Positions 10,131 through 20,318 are shown, counted from the first letter of the stretch. The stretch is DNA of 34,548 nucleotides from Chara braunii (GCA_003427395.1 BFEA01000623.1:713751-748298); one strand, 5' to 3'. Numbers and translations: made by a program. Notes: generated from the letters alone by a model not told the origin.

Positions 10131-11310
10131 CTGCAGAGGTAAACTGCTGCGCGGTGGGGAAACTTTATTCCTTGTTAAGTCTCAAATTTTGTTATGAATC
10201 TCTCCGCGTCTTAGGGGGAGATTCATTCTCAAATTGGATATTTGGTAAGCCAGGCAATGGGCACGGGACAGGCTGCACGTGGAGTAGAGAGAAGAGGCTA
10301 ACGGCAAAGGAGGGCAATTGAAGGAGAGAGAGAACGTACCTGGTGTATGCGGGCGGACGACACTGGTGACGACGTCACGTACGTTAGTATTCAACTCCGA
10401 TCGGATCCAGGCGCATGAACACAGGTGGGCTAGTAGTGTAGGCTGGGTGTTGGGCGCTGGACAGTAGGAACGACTTTGGATACAGTGCTGGTGGGACCAA
10501 AGAGTGTCTGCTCTTCGCACTCGAGTTCACTATATTACTCTTTTCCGGATGGTACCTTCGCGCATAGGTGTTCTCAGAAGGTGGAGTAATGTGCGTTGTC
10601 AGTACGAGTGGAGTTGTTTTGGAGGCCTGCTACAGTATATCTTATGCAGTTGGAGCCGTTGCCTCTAAATACAGTGCCTGACGAGCTCTCAGGCTTTCGT
10701 TCTCAGTTAGATACGGGTGCTTGGCCTATTGAACGGAGTTGCGGCAGAACAACTGAAGGGGCTGCTTAGGCAGATCATCCTACCATCTTGCGATCGTCGA
10801 GTGGAGAACTGCGGGCCGCATACTTAACAGATTGACAGATTCGCTGCTTATTTCGTTGAATGAATAGAGCAGCGGGAGGCAGCAGTAGGAGTGAATACTT
10901 ACCTATGGGTTGTGGGCTGCTTACCTCGATTAGAGCGGGAGAACAATAGGTCAGTCGTGAGGGCATAGGCATGCCTGTTAGCGAATGCGCTACCTATCCT
11001 ACTAAGCGAGATAGCTAAGGGGTGAGCCGTGAGAATTGCAAATTTACCTATGGCTAAGTCTGAGGAAGGAGTTAAGCTCGTTGATAAAGGATCATTGTTG
11101 CGATTTGGAGGGCCGTCAGGAGGTCAACAATTAGCATTTTGACTTCAGTTTGGCGGCATTACTTTGTGCTTTGGCCATCACTGCGGGGCCCTCAGGCGCA
11201 CGAAGATAACAAGGCTCTCTCCTGAGAGTTGAGTCAGTCCCTCTCTTGTATCTGGAGCGTCTGAAAACTCTCTCTATCTGTCTTACTCTAAGTCTAGTCT
11301 AGTTCAGAGA
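10131..11310 (+). other. Element L interior without recognised gene
   Basis: No ORF longer than about 112 codons and none with a recognisable domain. Homology with element R is visible from about 11040 onward (for example TTGCGATTTGG near 11098 against CCAAATCGCA near 31098). A CAG-GTAAGT-type splice donor could be read on the - strand near 10897 but has no partner. Confidence 0.4.
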
Positions 11311-11413
11311 GGAAGGCGGCAAGCGGGATTGCAACCCGTAGGACCGCAGCAAGACTCTGTGGGGAGTCAGCCCACCAATTGCGGGAGCTCTGCCGGAACC
11401 TAGGCGAGGTTCT
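11311..11413 (+). ncRNA. Most conserved block of element L, plus a compensated hairpin
   Basis: About 70 bp (11311-11381) are nearly identical to R at 30820-30891 although the flanks have diverged strongly. It contains the hairpin CGGG/CCCG around ATTGCAA and GACTC/GAGTC around TGTGGG. Next to it, GGAACCT pairs with AGGTTCT (11395-11413). The R homologue is GGAACTC with GAGTTCT, so two adjacent pairs changed on both arms. Strong conservation suggests a functional site such as a primer-binding, packaging or processing element; which one is unknown. Confidence 0.55.
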
Positions 11414-11671
11414 GGAGGCAAGGAACTGACAGGTATACCTTTTTCCATCTGTATGACCCCATGTTACCCCAGTTTGACTCCTTGTAGTTAGACTGACGTA
11501 TGCATGTGTGTCCCTATGACTTTGTTTTTTTTCCAGGACTTAATTAGACTGAATGGACGTGTGTGAAAAGCCTAAGTTTCTCTTTATTTTGACTGAAGGC
11601 AGATTAAGGGATGAACTTGGGGAAGGTGGGAGGAAGGCAAACTCCATGCGTTTGACCGGGTCAACCAAAGA

Positions 11672-12290
11672 CTGGGCATTGTTTCTAAGCTGAATGGCCC
11701 AGGGCTATGTTTATTTGGTTGTTTTCTGAAGGGTCAGGCATTGTTTCTAAGTTGAATGGCCTGGTTACTGTGTTTAATTTATGAGGGTTAGCTTGATTTG
11801 AAGGGTTTAGGTCTTGTTTTATTCTGAGGGAGGATTTTGGTCTAAGGTTGAGCATTGTTTCTAAGCTGAATGGTTTAGCCTGAAAACCACGCACATAAGT
11901 ATAAATAAAGTATAAAAGAAAGTATTTTACTTATATTTGCATGTGAACTGGCAGTTGGGCATTGTTTCCAAGCCGAATGGTCCAGCGCTAAGCCATATCA
12001 CTAAGAAGAGAAGGGAAATTACAGAGTATAATTGGAAATAGTCTAGGCAAGCTGAATATTGTTTCCAAGCCGAATGGTTCGGTCCCTTGCCCATATTTGC
12101 ATTTTCTTTCGATAACAAAGTCATAAAGTTATTAAATTTTGGATATTAAACAGTCCAAGGCAACTAAGCATTGTTTCCAAGACGAATGGCTTAGTCATAT
12201 GCCCAATGAAGAGAGAAGTAGTTGTGCAACCTGTTCGTGTATAACTAAGGCAAAGAGTTGGCATTATTTCTAAGACGAATGGCCTAACTC
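11672..12290 (+). ncRNA. Stem-loop array II: seven hairpins, constant loop, variable paired stems
   Basis: Units start at about 11672, 11733, 11847, 11954, 12052, 12163 and 12255. Each has an outer stem, then CATT (TATT in unit 5), a 12-nt loop close to GTTTCYAAGNYG, AATG, one bulged G and the closing arm. Outer stems are CTGGG/CCCAG, CAGG/CCTG, GTTGAG/TTTAGC, GTTGGG/TCCAGC, CTGAA/TTCGG, ACTAAG/CTTAGT, and GAGTTGG/CCTAACTC with a bulged T. Stem sequences differ from unit to unit while pairing is kept. G.T pairs in units 2-5 fit only a + strand RNA. Spacing is about 60-115 bp. I know no family with this pattern. Confidence 0.75.
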
Positions 12291-12588
12291 GATGCCCTAT
12301 GTAAGCTAGGTATAAAGGAATAAATCATTGAAAGACTATGAACTATTGGTTGCCAAGATAGACTTGGGATGGTGAGAGTATTTACCTTTGTGGTTTGGCC
12401 TTGCATGTGACTGAGTGAGATTACCACTTGGTCTGAGTTTCAGTTTGACAGGTAGTTACTTTAGATGCTCGCCACGTGCTAGAGCCATAAGAGTTGGTTT
12501 CAATTTCCTGCATTTTCTGAGCTAAGTTTATTTTACTTGGGTCGATTCCTGCATTTTTTTGGATCTTTTATTATACTTGGTCGTGTAT

Positions 12589-13108
12589 AAATCTTGGTAA
12601 GCCACTTTCTCTACGGGAAGCGCTGCCGAAATTTCTACAAAACCGAGGAGTTGGTCATATTTTGTTTAGAAAGTTCAGTTCGTCTGACTTTCATATATGA
12701 TTTAGTAAAAATTTGGAGAGTCTTCTTTTCTAAAGGGAGTGCTACCCAAATTTTTGCTAATTCAAGGAGTTACACAAAATTGGACTTTGAGAAATCAAAA
12801 TTCTGAACTTAGCTTATAAATTTTGGTAAGCTACTTTCTACGGGAAGCGCTGCCGAAATTTCTGCAAATCTAAGGAGTTAGTAAAAAGTTAACTTTTCAA
12901 GATTCAACTTGTCTTAATTATATATATATGGCTTCATAAAAATTTGGGAAGTCTCCTTTTCTAAGGGGAGTGTTGCCCAAATTTTTGCTAATTCAGGGAG
13001 TTAAGCAAAATTTGAGTTTGAAAGGTTGAAGGTTATTTTTGTTTTCATATTTAGGCTGATATAAATTCTGTTAAGGCACCTTTTCTACGGGAAGCGTTGT
13101 CGAAATTT
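12589..13108 (+). ncRNA. Stem-loop array I: five hairpins about 120 bp apart
   Basis: Two alternating types. Type A (12589-12634, 12818-12861, 13063-13108) is closed by AAATTTTGG-like and CCGAAATTT arms. Type B (12709-12753, 12940-12984) is closed by AAATTTGGG-like and CCCAAATTT arms. Inside, type A has CTTTC/GGAAG and type B has CTTCTTT/AAGGGAG or CTCC-containing versions, so inner pairs change together. Short A-rich linkers and a phrase like CTAAGGAGTTAG separate the units. A further related hairpin (TGGCA/TGCCA outside CTCT/AGAG) lies near 13155-13195. R has five equivalent units. Confidence 0.7.
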
Positions 13109-13876
13109 CCTTAGATTAGGGGAGATAGATTATATTTTGACAGGTGGCGACTTTGGCAATCCACTCTGTATGGGAGAGATTCTGCCACAGGTCTACCTTT
13201 CGTTGGATACTGACTTAGAGATAGACTTGAATGAGAATGTGTCATGGGGATTCGTTCTCCATACACTGATGATTTAGCTTGGACATTGACGTGTAATATG
13301 ATACAGGTCTTCTTTGGGCATTTGATCCAGGATTTGGACTAGTTTCAGCTTGATCCTGCGAGGATCATCTTCTATTATCATTGATAACAGGTCAGTTGGT
13401 TGATCGCCGACTTGTAACTTTGACTGGGGCTTGAGTATGTGAGGCGTAGTACGAGTTACAGGGAACAGTAAAATTGACCACATTGGTGTACGACAATGTG
13501 GCTATTGTGTGTGCCTGTGTTTTATGCAGGTTAGTATTTTGGAGCTTGACATATGAGCCGCACCTTGGAAACAGTGCGAATGACAATCATGTGACGCACG
13601 ATCTGCATACCTGATGGGTTTATGTTTCCCCTTCTTTTATTTTATCTCGAGTTTTTATTTGATATATGAGTGTTGGGTGTTTACTTGTTTACTGATTGGT
13701 CTTGCTTGTTAATTTTTGTAGTTGGACGTTGTAGTCTGTGGCAGCCGTCAAAGTCAAACCCCTTGACTTCTTTCTAGACCCTGGATGATGGAGCTGGTCT
13801 CCAGGGCCATAAGAGACGATTGCCACCACAGGCATGAACCTGTGTACCACCCATTCTCCGCAGGGTGCAGAAGAGG
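13109..13876 (+). other. Element L segment between array I and the terminal region
   Basis: It has homology to R at about 27600-28330: the phrase near 13364 around TCATTGATAACAGGTCAG matches the inverted R phrase near 28234, and 13736-13870 matches 27585-27735. No credible ORF. A purine-rich GCAGAAGAGGG just before 13877 could be a polypurine tract. Confidence 0.4.
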
Positions 13877-14693
13877 GTGTGGATTTCAACCGTGCTTGGC
13901 GGTTGTCCAGCGTCTGGAGATCAATCCCTCAAGCCGCGCGTCATCTGACACTTGAGTGTCGAATGCGACCCTCAAGATTAACGAGGACCGCATAAGTATG
14001 GGTACTACATAGTACGCCATCATTGCGACTACTTGCGTATGCTTGCATTGCGAGTCGATATGAGTTAGCCCTGCGTCCGTGCGGTTTTATACTAAGTCTC
14101 GCGCGCGTCCCCTATCCGATTTCCGCGTCGGAGAGATATGGGACGGCTACTAAGGGACTAGGAGTGTTGTCGCGTTGTTCGTTCTGTGTCGTTTTGTGTA
14201 TATGTATGTGTGCGTGCCTTTATTTTTATGTTCTTTATAGTGGTGTGCGCGTGGCGTGTGGGATGCGTCCTAGTCGACCGGTGAAGAGTCGCGCTTGGGA
14301 CCTCAGCCCCCCAAGATGCCGGTTCGCATGCGGGTTCGATAAAGGCGTATTACCGCACGTACCCCCTATGCTACAACGAACGAGAAACGCCCTCGGCTGG
14401 TCCACCTCTGCGATTGCAACTGATTAACTTTGTACTGTGGACTGGTAGCTCGGCGGGGATACGCCCACCGAAGGGAGGTCACAACTCCCGTAAGGTGGAG
14501 GTAAGTCGTGCCTTGCGTAGGCCTTATCCTGTCGTAGGGGCTCGCGAGAGGTATGGCTGGCGCACTCGGTCGGAGCGGCTTGCGGAAGCTCCATATGCAT
14601 TGACGACGAGGAAGAAAACCAACTCCTGCATGACGCGGCCGGGAGGGTCCCGCACTGCCTTGTGCGGTGCTGGACCGATGCGCTCGACAGCGC
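13877..14693 (+). repeat. Terminal region of element L, possible 3' LTR
   Basis: It starts TGTGG and ends GCGCTCGACA at the point where similarity to R stops (R 27028-27037 inverted). TG...CA ends and a preceding purine tract fit an LTR of about 815 bp. A matching 5' LTR was not clearly found near 8300-9100, though both places share GCGCGCGTG-rich and T-rich words. L and R share GGTCC...GGACCGATGCGC near the end: R forms GGTCCCGC/GCGGGACC, L forms shorter nested stems. Confidence 0.4.
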
Positions 14694-14955
14694 TGTAACA
14701 ACATGTTCAGCTTGGGCTAGTGAGAAGGATCTTGGTGTCGATTATGCATGATAAGTGGCCAACATAACATGAGTGAACACTAGCTCCCTGTCCTGAAACG
14801 TTAAGGGACGCTGGACCCGGTGTCCAGCAGGTGCAGCTCCCCACCAATGGAACGGAGTCGTTCGCAGATAGCAGGCGTAGAGGGGGTGTCTGCTCTTATC
14901 AACACCCACCCCACGCCTGACCGCGATGTTTCCATTAAAAAAAAAAAAAAAAAAG
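14694..14955. other. Unassigned spacer between element L and the Penelope-like element
   Basis: No ORF with support. A short palindrome GGACxCGGTGTCC-like lies near 14814 and a 17-A tract at 14938-14954. Whether this is host DNA or part of either element cannot be told. Confidence 0.35.
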
Positions 14956-15028
14956 GCAAATAACCATGTCATCCATAAGTCAAACCCACGACACCGACGC
15001 AAATATGATAGTCAAAAGGAAGAAAAGC

Positions 15029-15061
<33 letters not shown>

Positions 15062-15602
15062 GAAAAAATCGATGTGTCAGAATCCCGAACGTGAAAAAAA
15101 AAAAAAAAAGAATCCCGAACGTGACAGATAGTCACAAGATATGAATTAAGCACAAGGCTATGGAGCCTGGATCAAAAGAGGGCGTCATGCCCATGAACCA
15201 TATACTCGCCAAGCTCAAGCGACGGATGACCGGATTAGTTTCGCCCGATCGTCGTATGAGAGGTCGACAGGGGTCTACGACACGATAGAAAAACCACGCG
15301 TCAACTGGTTTATGTAGAAAGAAACCGAGATAGTAGACCATTCTAGACAACTCCTACGAGGAACGGATCCGGACACAAGACCAGGCCATCGTAACAAAGA
15401 GACACGCCGCCGAAGCATTTGGCACTCCCAAGACCGCCCTACGTAAGAGCCGGCTCGAGTACCATGTACCTCAGCCCCATAATAGTGACCCCGGCCCATA
15501 CCGGGGAACCCACGAAAGGCCCACAACAGCGCCCCCGGCCTATACCGGGGAACTCTAAAAAAACAACAACAGCGCCCCCAACCCATACCGGACCCTCTTT
15601 AG
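14956..15602 (-). repeat. Penelope pLTR-like repeat, downstream copy
   Basis: It matches 20319-20740 from CAAATAACC onward, through the GAGAAA-rich tract (15021-15068) and the hammerhead-like block to CGCGTCAACTGG near 15307. Here about 180 bp then intervene (15312-15490) before ACCCCGGCCCATACC resumes; the upstream copy lacks them. The end includes two imperfect copies of CCCATACCGGGGAACxC. Confidence 0.75.
15228..15275 (-). ncRNA. Hammerhead-like motif in downstream pLTR, probably dead
   Basis: On the - strand this reads GACCC, CTGTCGA, a stem-II-like arm, GAAAC, then TAATC and CGGTC. It aligns base for base with the copy at 20548-20595, but the core CTGANGA is CTGTCGA, which replaces the essential A6. 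Without that base a hammerhead does not cleave. Confidence 0.4.
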
Positions 15603-15609
15603 TCCGGAT

Positions 15610-15975
15610 TCATATTCGGGAAAATTTATCCCATCCTGTCAAACAATCAACCCATTCTTCCCAAAGTCCCCCAAATTTGGAGGAAAAATTTCGAAGTGCT
15701 TGATCAAAAATCTCGTCACGGAAGCCCCGCAACCTTAGTTCCACCTTCAAGGCAAACAAAAATGCCGCTTCAGCACCTGACAGATTAGTGAAACGCTTAG
15801 CCGTGTGCAAAAACGACCCCACCACCGCCATTTTCTGGTGCTTGCTTACATACGAGCAGTTGTCCTGCAGGCTTTGGAAACAAATACCCCATTTCATAAC
15901 ACAATTCTGATTCTTGTGCACAGCGGCACACTTCACACCAATTGGCCCATCAAATGCAGACACGGAACAGCCCAA
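15610..15975 (-). pseudogene. Penelope-like element: C-terminal protein fragment
   Basis: An open stretch of 121 codons downstream of the RT in a different frame. The same sequence occurs as the inverted copy at 20965-21291 and as a truncated copy at 20741-20919. Segments such as KWGICFQSLQDN and LRLRGFRDEIFDQALRNF are shared, and both end at WDKFSRI. Three copies with the same end mark the true C-terminus. It lies where the RT thumb and C-terminal extension are expected; I recognise no separate domain. Confidence 0.6.
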
Positions 15976-16042
15976 AAAGCTCCATCACTTGGCCCTATCA
16001 GTACATCGCAAGACCAAGTTCCTATCATAACAATGTTCAAAT

Positions 16043-16979
16043 TTACTCAAAAATGAATTCCGCCTTGGCCCGAGAAATTGCATCACCCTTCACATACCTC
16101 ACAAACACGAAAACATTGTCTATCAGTCGCACACCTTTCAACAAGCCCCGGTCAGCCCCCAAGGACAGTAAGAAAGAAAACTCTGAGAAGACACAGAGTA
16201 AACAAGCAACCGCCGGGCTCGAAGGCTTCCCCATCGGGATGCCAACCACTTGTTTCAAAATCTGTCCACAGGCTGAGATGAAAGTGTTATCCAGATCAAA
16301 CAGCAGAAAACGCTTCACAGTGTCGAATTCAACAAATTGCCATCCCTCTTGCAACTTACCACTCAACAACTTGGTTCCTTTCCCATGCTTCTTCAACACA
16401 ACCCCCTTGACCCCCCAAATCTCGCAAAAGTCCACTATCCAAGCGAGTGCCCTCAAAATAGAGTCATGCTGGAGATTGCAGAACATCTCCTTCACATCAA
16501 AAGCAGCTGTCAGCAGAGCATACCCCTTTTTCAATCCTTTGTTAATTACCTCCAAAGAATCCACCAGCAGATCTGTACTCTTTAAGATTAAAATGGGAAA
16601 AATGAGGAAGCTGCCACACAAGGAGATTGACCACCTGCGAAATCTTTCGTCAGGCTGGAACGCTACACTCCGAGGAAGAGGGGCAGATCGGTCGCCATCT
16701 TTGCACATCCTTATGCTTAGGAATAACATACGCTTTCCCAATAGTTCCTTTATCATCCCATTTTGCAAGAGCTCCCAGTCCCATAGCATTAAAGCCCATC
16801 TTAGCGTTTCTTAACAGAACCGACTCTCCTTCCTGGATATCTACGAACCCGTCATTATCCAAAAAAAGTTTATGCATCCCCCCATGACACAGTGTCGGGC
16901 AACAAACCAGGGTGTCCCCCGGGTTGTGATCAATGGGAGTCATTACCAGACCATCCACCTCCTTATTCCAGGCCATCAC
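16043..16979 (-). pseudogene. Penelope-like reverse transcriptase (DKG motif and palm), frameshifted
   Basis: The first piece (16979-16650) has WDDKGTIGKAYVIPKHKD followed by RWRPI: the DKG motif and RT1 of Penelope-like RTs, which are related to telomerase RT. After one frameshift near 16690 the second piece (16789-16043, 248 aa) has motif A as FDVKEMFCNLQH (residues 97-108) and motif B as VVGIPMGKPSSPAVA (from 181). Motif C is LIDN (222-225) where the family has xxDD. The D-to-N change needs one G-to-A. The frame stops at 16043 and the C-terminal part continues in another frame at 15975. Confidence 0.85.
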
Positions 16980-17518
16980 GTCGTCCTCACTACACGGAGG
17001 ATGACCTCCCTTTCATAATAGAAATCCTTAAAACAATCCGAGAGTTCTTTCTGATGAACGTACGACACTTCAAAACCCAATTCCTGAAAGAAATTAGCAA
17101 TCTGTCTCCTCAACCTCCCCAAAACGCTAACCCTCGAAGGTCTTAACAACATTTCTGTTATTACGTACACAATCAGGGACTCCCCCGAATTCGTTATCCC
17201 GAAAACAGACATGTTCACCGACATAAAAGGAAAGGACGTCCGGAAACCCTTACAGTTGCATTCGACCGCATATTCACGAGAAATGGTCCAAAAATTGAAA
17301 AGCAATTCCCCCACCTTTTTGTCTCTTAGCCAAACCACTCGCATGCGATGCACAATCATCTTCTTCCACTCCTCATCAACTCCCGCCTGCATAACCAGTC
17401 TCGCACACAGCCTCCGAAGGATGGATTTACTGAGGATTTCATCATAAGTCACTCGAATGACCAAACGCCTCCTCACATTCACCCCAAACCTCTTTCTAAT
17501 TACTCCAGAGATAATCAC
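16976..17518 (-). pseudogene. Penelope-like element: linker between GIY-YIG and RT
   Basis: A 180-codon open stretch directly upstream of the DKG piece; they overlap by 4 bases in different frames, so a frameshift lies near 16977. The chain is basic and helical. It contains CNCKGF, a CxC pair in the position where Chlamys/Naiad elements are described as having a CxC-type zinc motif; that identification is tentative. It ends with LSDCFKDFYYEREV. Confidence 0.5.
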
Positions 17519-17943
17519 CCTTAATTGATAACGACTTTGTTTCTCCTAAAAGCTACGAATAGCCAAAAAGGCTTTTACCAACTTCGGGAGACCCTACATA
17601 ACAAGATCCTTTCGTACCAGGGGATTAGACAGGAAACCCGCAAGCACTGGTTTAAGAATTAGAGCTTTCGAAAAGGAACAGGACAACAACCAAGAAACGA
17701 AGGTATGTTCTTGCGCGAAAGAGCCCTTTACCCTTCTTCAGGAGCTCCACCGTACCGTCATCCTCCACCAACGAGGAACCATGCTTACGTTTCATAACCT
17801 TTCAATCTTCTGCAAGTCGATCTCCGCCAGTACATATAATACCAGCAGAAGAGACACCCTTAAGCATACATTCGTCCGAGATAGCAGAGAGCTGAGAAGA
17901 AATCACTCCAATGGTGGAATGGAAGACAAAATGAGTCGCACAG
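17519..17943 (-). other. Decayed coding region between nuclease and linker
   Basis: No long open frame on the - strand. Short fragments in several frames suggest a coding stretch broken by several stops and indels. There is nothing recognisable on the + strand. Confidence 0.35.
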
Positions 17944-18681
17944 TTACCTTTCCTTAACACCCTTCTTAGCCTGTCTCAAGCGTTCCTTCTTTCCAGCCCT
18001 TCGTCGTCTCTTCTTCCCCACTTTATCCTTGCAATTGAGATACGGGTTTAACCATCTAATAACAAATTTCTCTAAATGCAACAAATTCGCCTCGTCGCAT
18101 TTGAACAAAGGCAAGGCCACGTATTGTCCCACCCTGCATCTCCTTAACCAGGCATAAAGCTTATGATTACGCCTCCCCCCCTCAACAACTCCCAGATCAG
18201 TTGCCCGATAGATATGTTCATTCCATCTAATAGGTAGCGATCTAGAGGTAGACCCCACATACAAATGCCTAGACCAAGGTGAAAGCAATACATAGACAAG
18301 CGGTCCGTCGCATTTCTCAAAATCAAACCTGTCCCTTAATAAATCCAATAGATAACCTTTCAATCTACCTGCCCAAGGTATCTGCCCTTTCAGAATCAAA
18401 GTCAGTACCAAAAAACGGAAGAAACCATTGTACTCCTTGTCACACAAGAAGAAAGCAGAAGAAAGAACAGAAGAACCATCAGTATGAGGCTCCAAAGGTA
18501 TTGTCGAAGAAGAAGAAGAAGAAGAAGAAGACCGATTGATTCCACATTGGTTAGCTAACGACCAGAGATTGGTCACGTTTTGGAGGTCAACAGACCTGTC
18601 ATCAGCTTCCTCAGACGCAGTCGTCTCCTTGCTCGATGGATCGTTCTCAACTTCGTACACCGAACATTCTCCATTTGACAT
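17944..18681 (-). pseudogene. GIY-YIG endonuclease domain of the Penelope-like element
   Basis: An open frame of 245 codons. Residues 129-132 VYVL and 141-143 YVG are the two halves of the GIY-YIG signature. They are followed by GSTSRSLPIRW with Arg152, NEH, LEKFVIRW with Glu204, and LNPYLN with Asn212. These are the residues expected for catalysis and metal binding, so the domain looks intact. A Ser run (51-59) encoded by AGA/AAG repeats precedes it, and a basic tail KKRRRRAGKKERLRQ follows. In the living element it would nick target DNA. The first Met is probably internal, since the original frame continued from the coiled coil. Confidence 0.8.
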
Positions 18682-19869
18682 CTGTATTTTCCCTTGTCCT
18701 TTCCAAAGGCCTTATTCATCCGGTATTCCGCCAGTTCATCGATCATTAGGTCGACTTTCCCCACCTTAATGCCTACCTCTTTGCATAATGTTTCCAAACC
18801 GCATTTCCTCATCATACGGAGCTGTTTTTTTCTGCTGCTCGATGAAGGCAAAACGACAATTGACGTCAGCGCCCTTGCCCTCTCCTTCCTTTCCATCAAC
18901 CTTCCCAGGCGTAGCTTTCTTTCCTTTACTCAAGGATCTCAGAGTCGCTGCTTCCAAATGCTCCTTCAGGTTAGTTCCTCCCGAGGCTGGCTTATCCTCC
19001 CGTTCGACCGCAGACAACCGTGTAAGTTTATCCTGGAGGCTCTTGACTTGCTTCTCCGCTTCCATACGCTTCAACCCCGCTTCAGCCTGTTTCGCCTTCA
19101 ATGCTTTATCTTCAACGCTTGATACCTTATGCTGACCTTGCAGTCTCTTATACTCCTCCTTCCATCTATTACCTTCTCTAATGTTGTCCGTCCAACGAGG
19201 TTTGGGGGTACCACAAACAACACAATCCAGAGTGTTGACCTCCACACTTCCCCGTTTGTTATCAGGCCTAAGCGCTTCATTTTTCCACAACGAAGCTTTA
19301 TCCATCGCTCGATCACTTTTGCAACGAAGCATTTCGATCTTTTTCTTCATCCATGCAATTTCTTGTTCAAAATTAATCTTAACCAGAGTTGTGTCCCGCA
19401 ATTCTCCAATCTCCTGTTTCATAGCAAATATCTCATCCTCCTGCGCCCGTTTGCCAGCCACCGGCCTTCTCAGGTCTAATAATTCTCGCTGAAAGCGGGC
19501 AAACTTATCGTCATCTTGCGAGGCCGACTCACCTTCAAGCTTCAATTTCAGCAATTCATTTTCTGCTTTTAAAAGCGCCAGCTCATCCTTCTTGCCACTC
19601 GTGCTAGCTACATCTGCACCTCCCTCCCTGTTTGGACACAATTGCTGCATCCTTTTCTCCAGTCGGTTATCCATCTCCTGCTCAAATAAATCCCTTTCCT
19701 TCTTCCACTCAAGTTTACGCTCTTCTTCCTCCTTAGCTTTCCTAGCTTTCTCCTCCTCCTTGCGACGGGATTCTTTATGTTGATCCTCCAAATGCTTATT
19801 ATAGCAAATATCCAAACGCTCTTGGTTAGCTCTCCACCATCCACCGGATCGTGACGGCGGTTGATACAC
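18573..19869 (-). pseudogene. Coiled-coil region of Penelope-like protein
   Basis: The open frame 19869-18766 (367 aa) is dominated by a long charged coiled coil: RRKEEEKARKAKEEEERKLE, then DELALLKAENELLKLKLE, then EAGLKRMEAEKQVKSLQDKL. A CVVC pair lies near residue 224. It ends early. A neighbouring frame (18899-18573) carries on with IKVGKVDLMIDELAEYRMNK, a helix-loop piece, towards the GIY-YIG frame. So nuclease and coiled coil were probably one protein with two frameshifts between 18820 and 18660. Coiled coils often drive oligomerisation of retroelement RNA-binding proteins; that role is inference. Confidence 0.6.
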
Positions 19870-20090
19870 GGTACTAGGAGCAACCCCCTTCTAGGGGTTC
19901 GAAGGCGTCGGATGAGACGGCGCAGAAGTAGCTGGTGCAAGTAAAGTCAAAAGCGGAGCTCCCGTAAGCACCACGTTAGCTTTTGTAGCCGGAGGTCGGT
20001 AACTTCATGCTCTCTGGGGACAGTCGTGCACCAAGTGGCTCAGCGAACCACATTCGTAACAGCCCCGAGTCGCAAGCACTCCCGCCAAAG
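19870..20090 (-). pseudogene. CCHC zinc knuckle upstream of the coiled coil
   Basis: In the same frame as the coiled-coil ORF, the - strand encodes CYECGSLSHLVHDCPQ near 20067-20020. This is a perfect C-x2-C-x4-H-x4-C knuckle of the gag type, which binds nucleic acid. Between it and the coiled coil the frame has TGA (from CGA) and TAG (from CAG), both explained by C-to-T changes. The intervening chain is rich in Pro, Ala and Ser. A gag-like knuckle is unusual for classic Penelope elements and supports an ORF1-like N-terminal part. Confidence 0.6.
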
Positions 20091-20318
20091 TTCCTCTCAA
20101 TCAAGAAAAAAGGAAAAAACAGACAAAAACAATGCTTACGGGTTAACGGTTGCACTTTATCGAACGCCAGCACGTGTTACGCATACGTAGTTCAATTGCT
20201 ACGATGGTTCTAACGTTGAAATGATGGTGAGAATACTTCACGAACGTTTAGCAATACAGACAAGCACATAAAAACCCGGAACACCGGTCAACAGAGACCT
20301 GCATCAAGCGAAAGGGAC

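Larger units (their letters stand above)
8290..14693 (+). mobile_element. Element L: large noncoding structured repeat, copy 1
   Basis: Blocks here match, in inverted orientation, blocks in 27028-32230 over the whole length. The hairpin at 8340 matches 32146, the block at 11311 matches 30820, array II (11672-12290) matches 30256-30497, array I (12589-13108) matches 28601-29135, and the end at 13877-14693 matches 27028-27600. I see no gag, pol or transposase ORF. The size, a possible purine tract before 13877 and a terminal segment starting TGTGG and ending CA suggest a non-autonomous LTR-type element. I could not demonstrate two LTRs. The + strand is chosen because G.U pairs in its hairpins require it. 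Confidence 0.7.

Noticed and set aside
11672-12290. Array II as a CRISPR array
   Set aside because: Repeats are imperfect and spacing varies from about 60 to 115 bp. Stems rather than spacers vary, and the DNA is eukaryotic.
14366-14704. 112-codon - and 94-codon + frames at the end of element L
   Set aside because: The same DNA in element R does not keep the frames, while the hairpins are kept.
17050-17090. CTGATGA at about 17053 as another hammerhead
   Set aside because: No GAAA follows a closable stem II.
18595-18625. TCATCAG near 18600 as a - strand hammerhead
   Set aside because: No GAAA core and no pairing arms follow.
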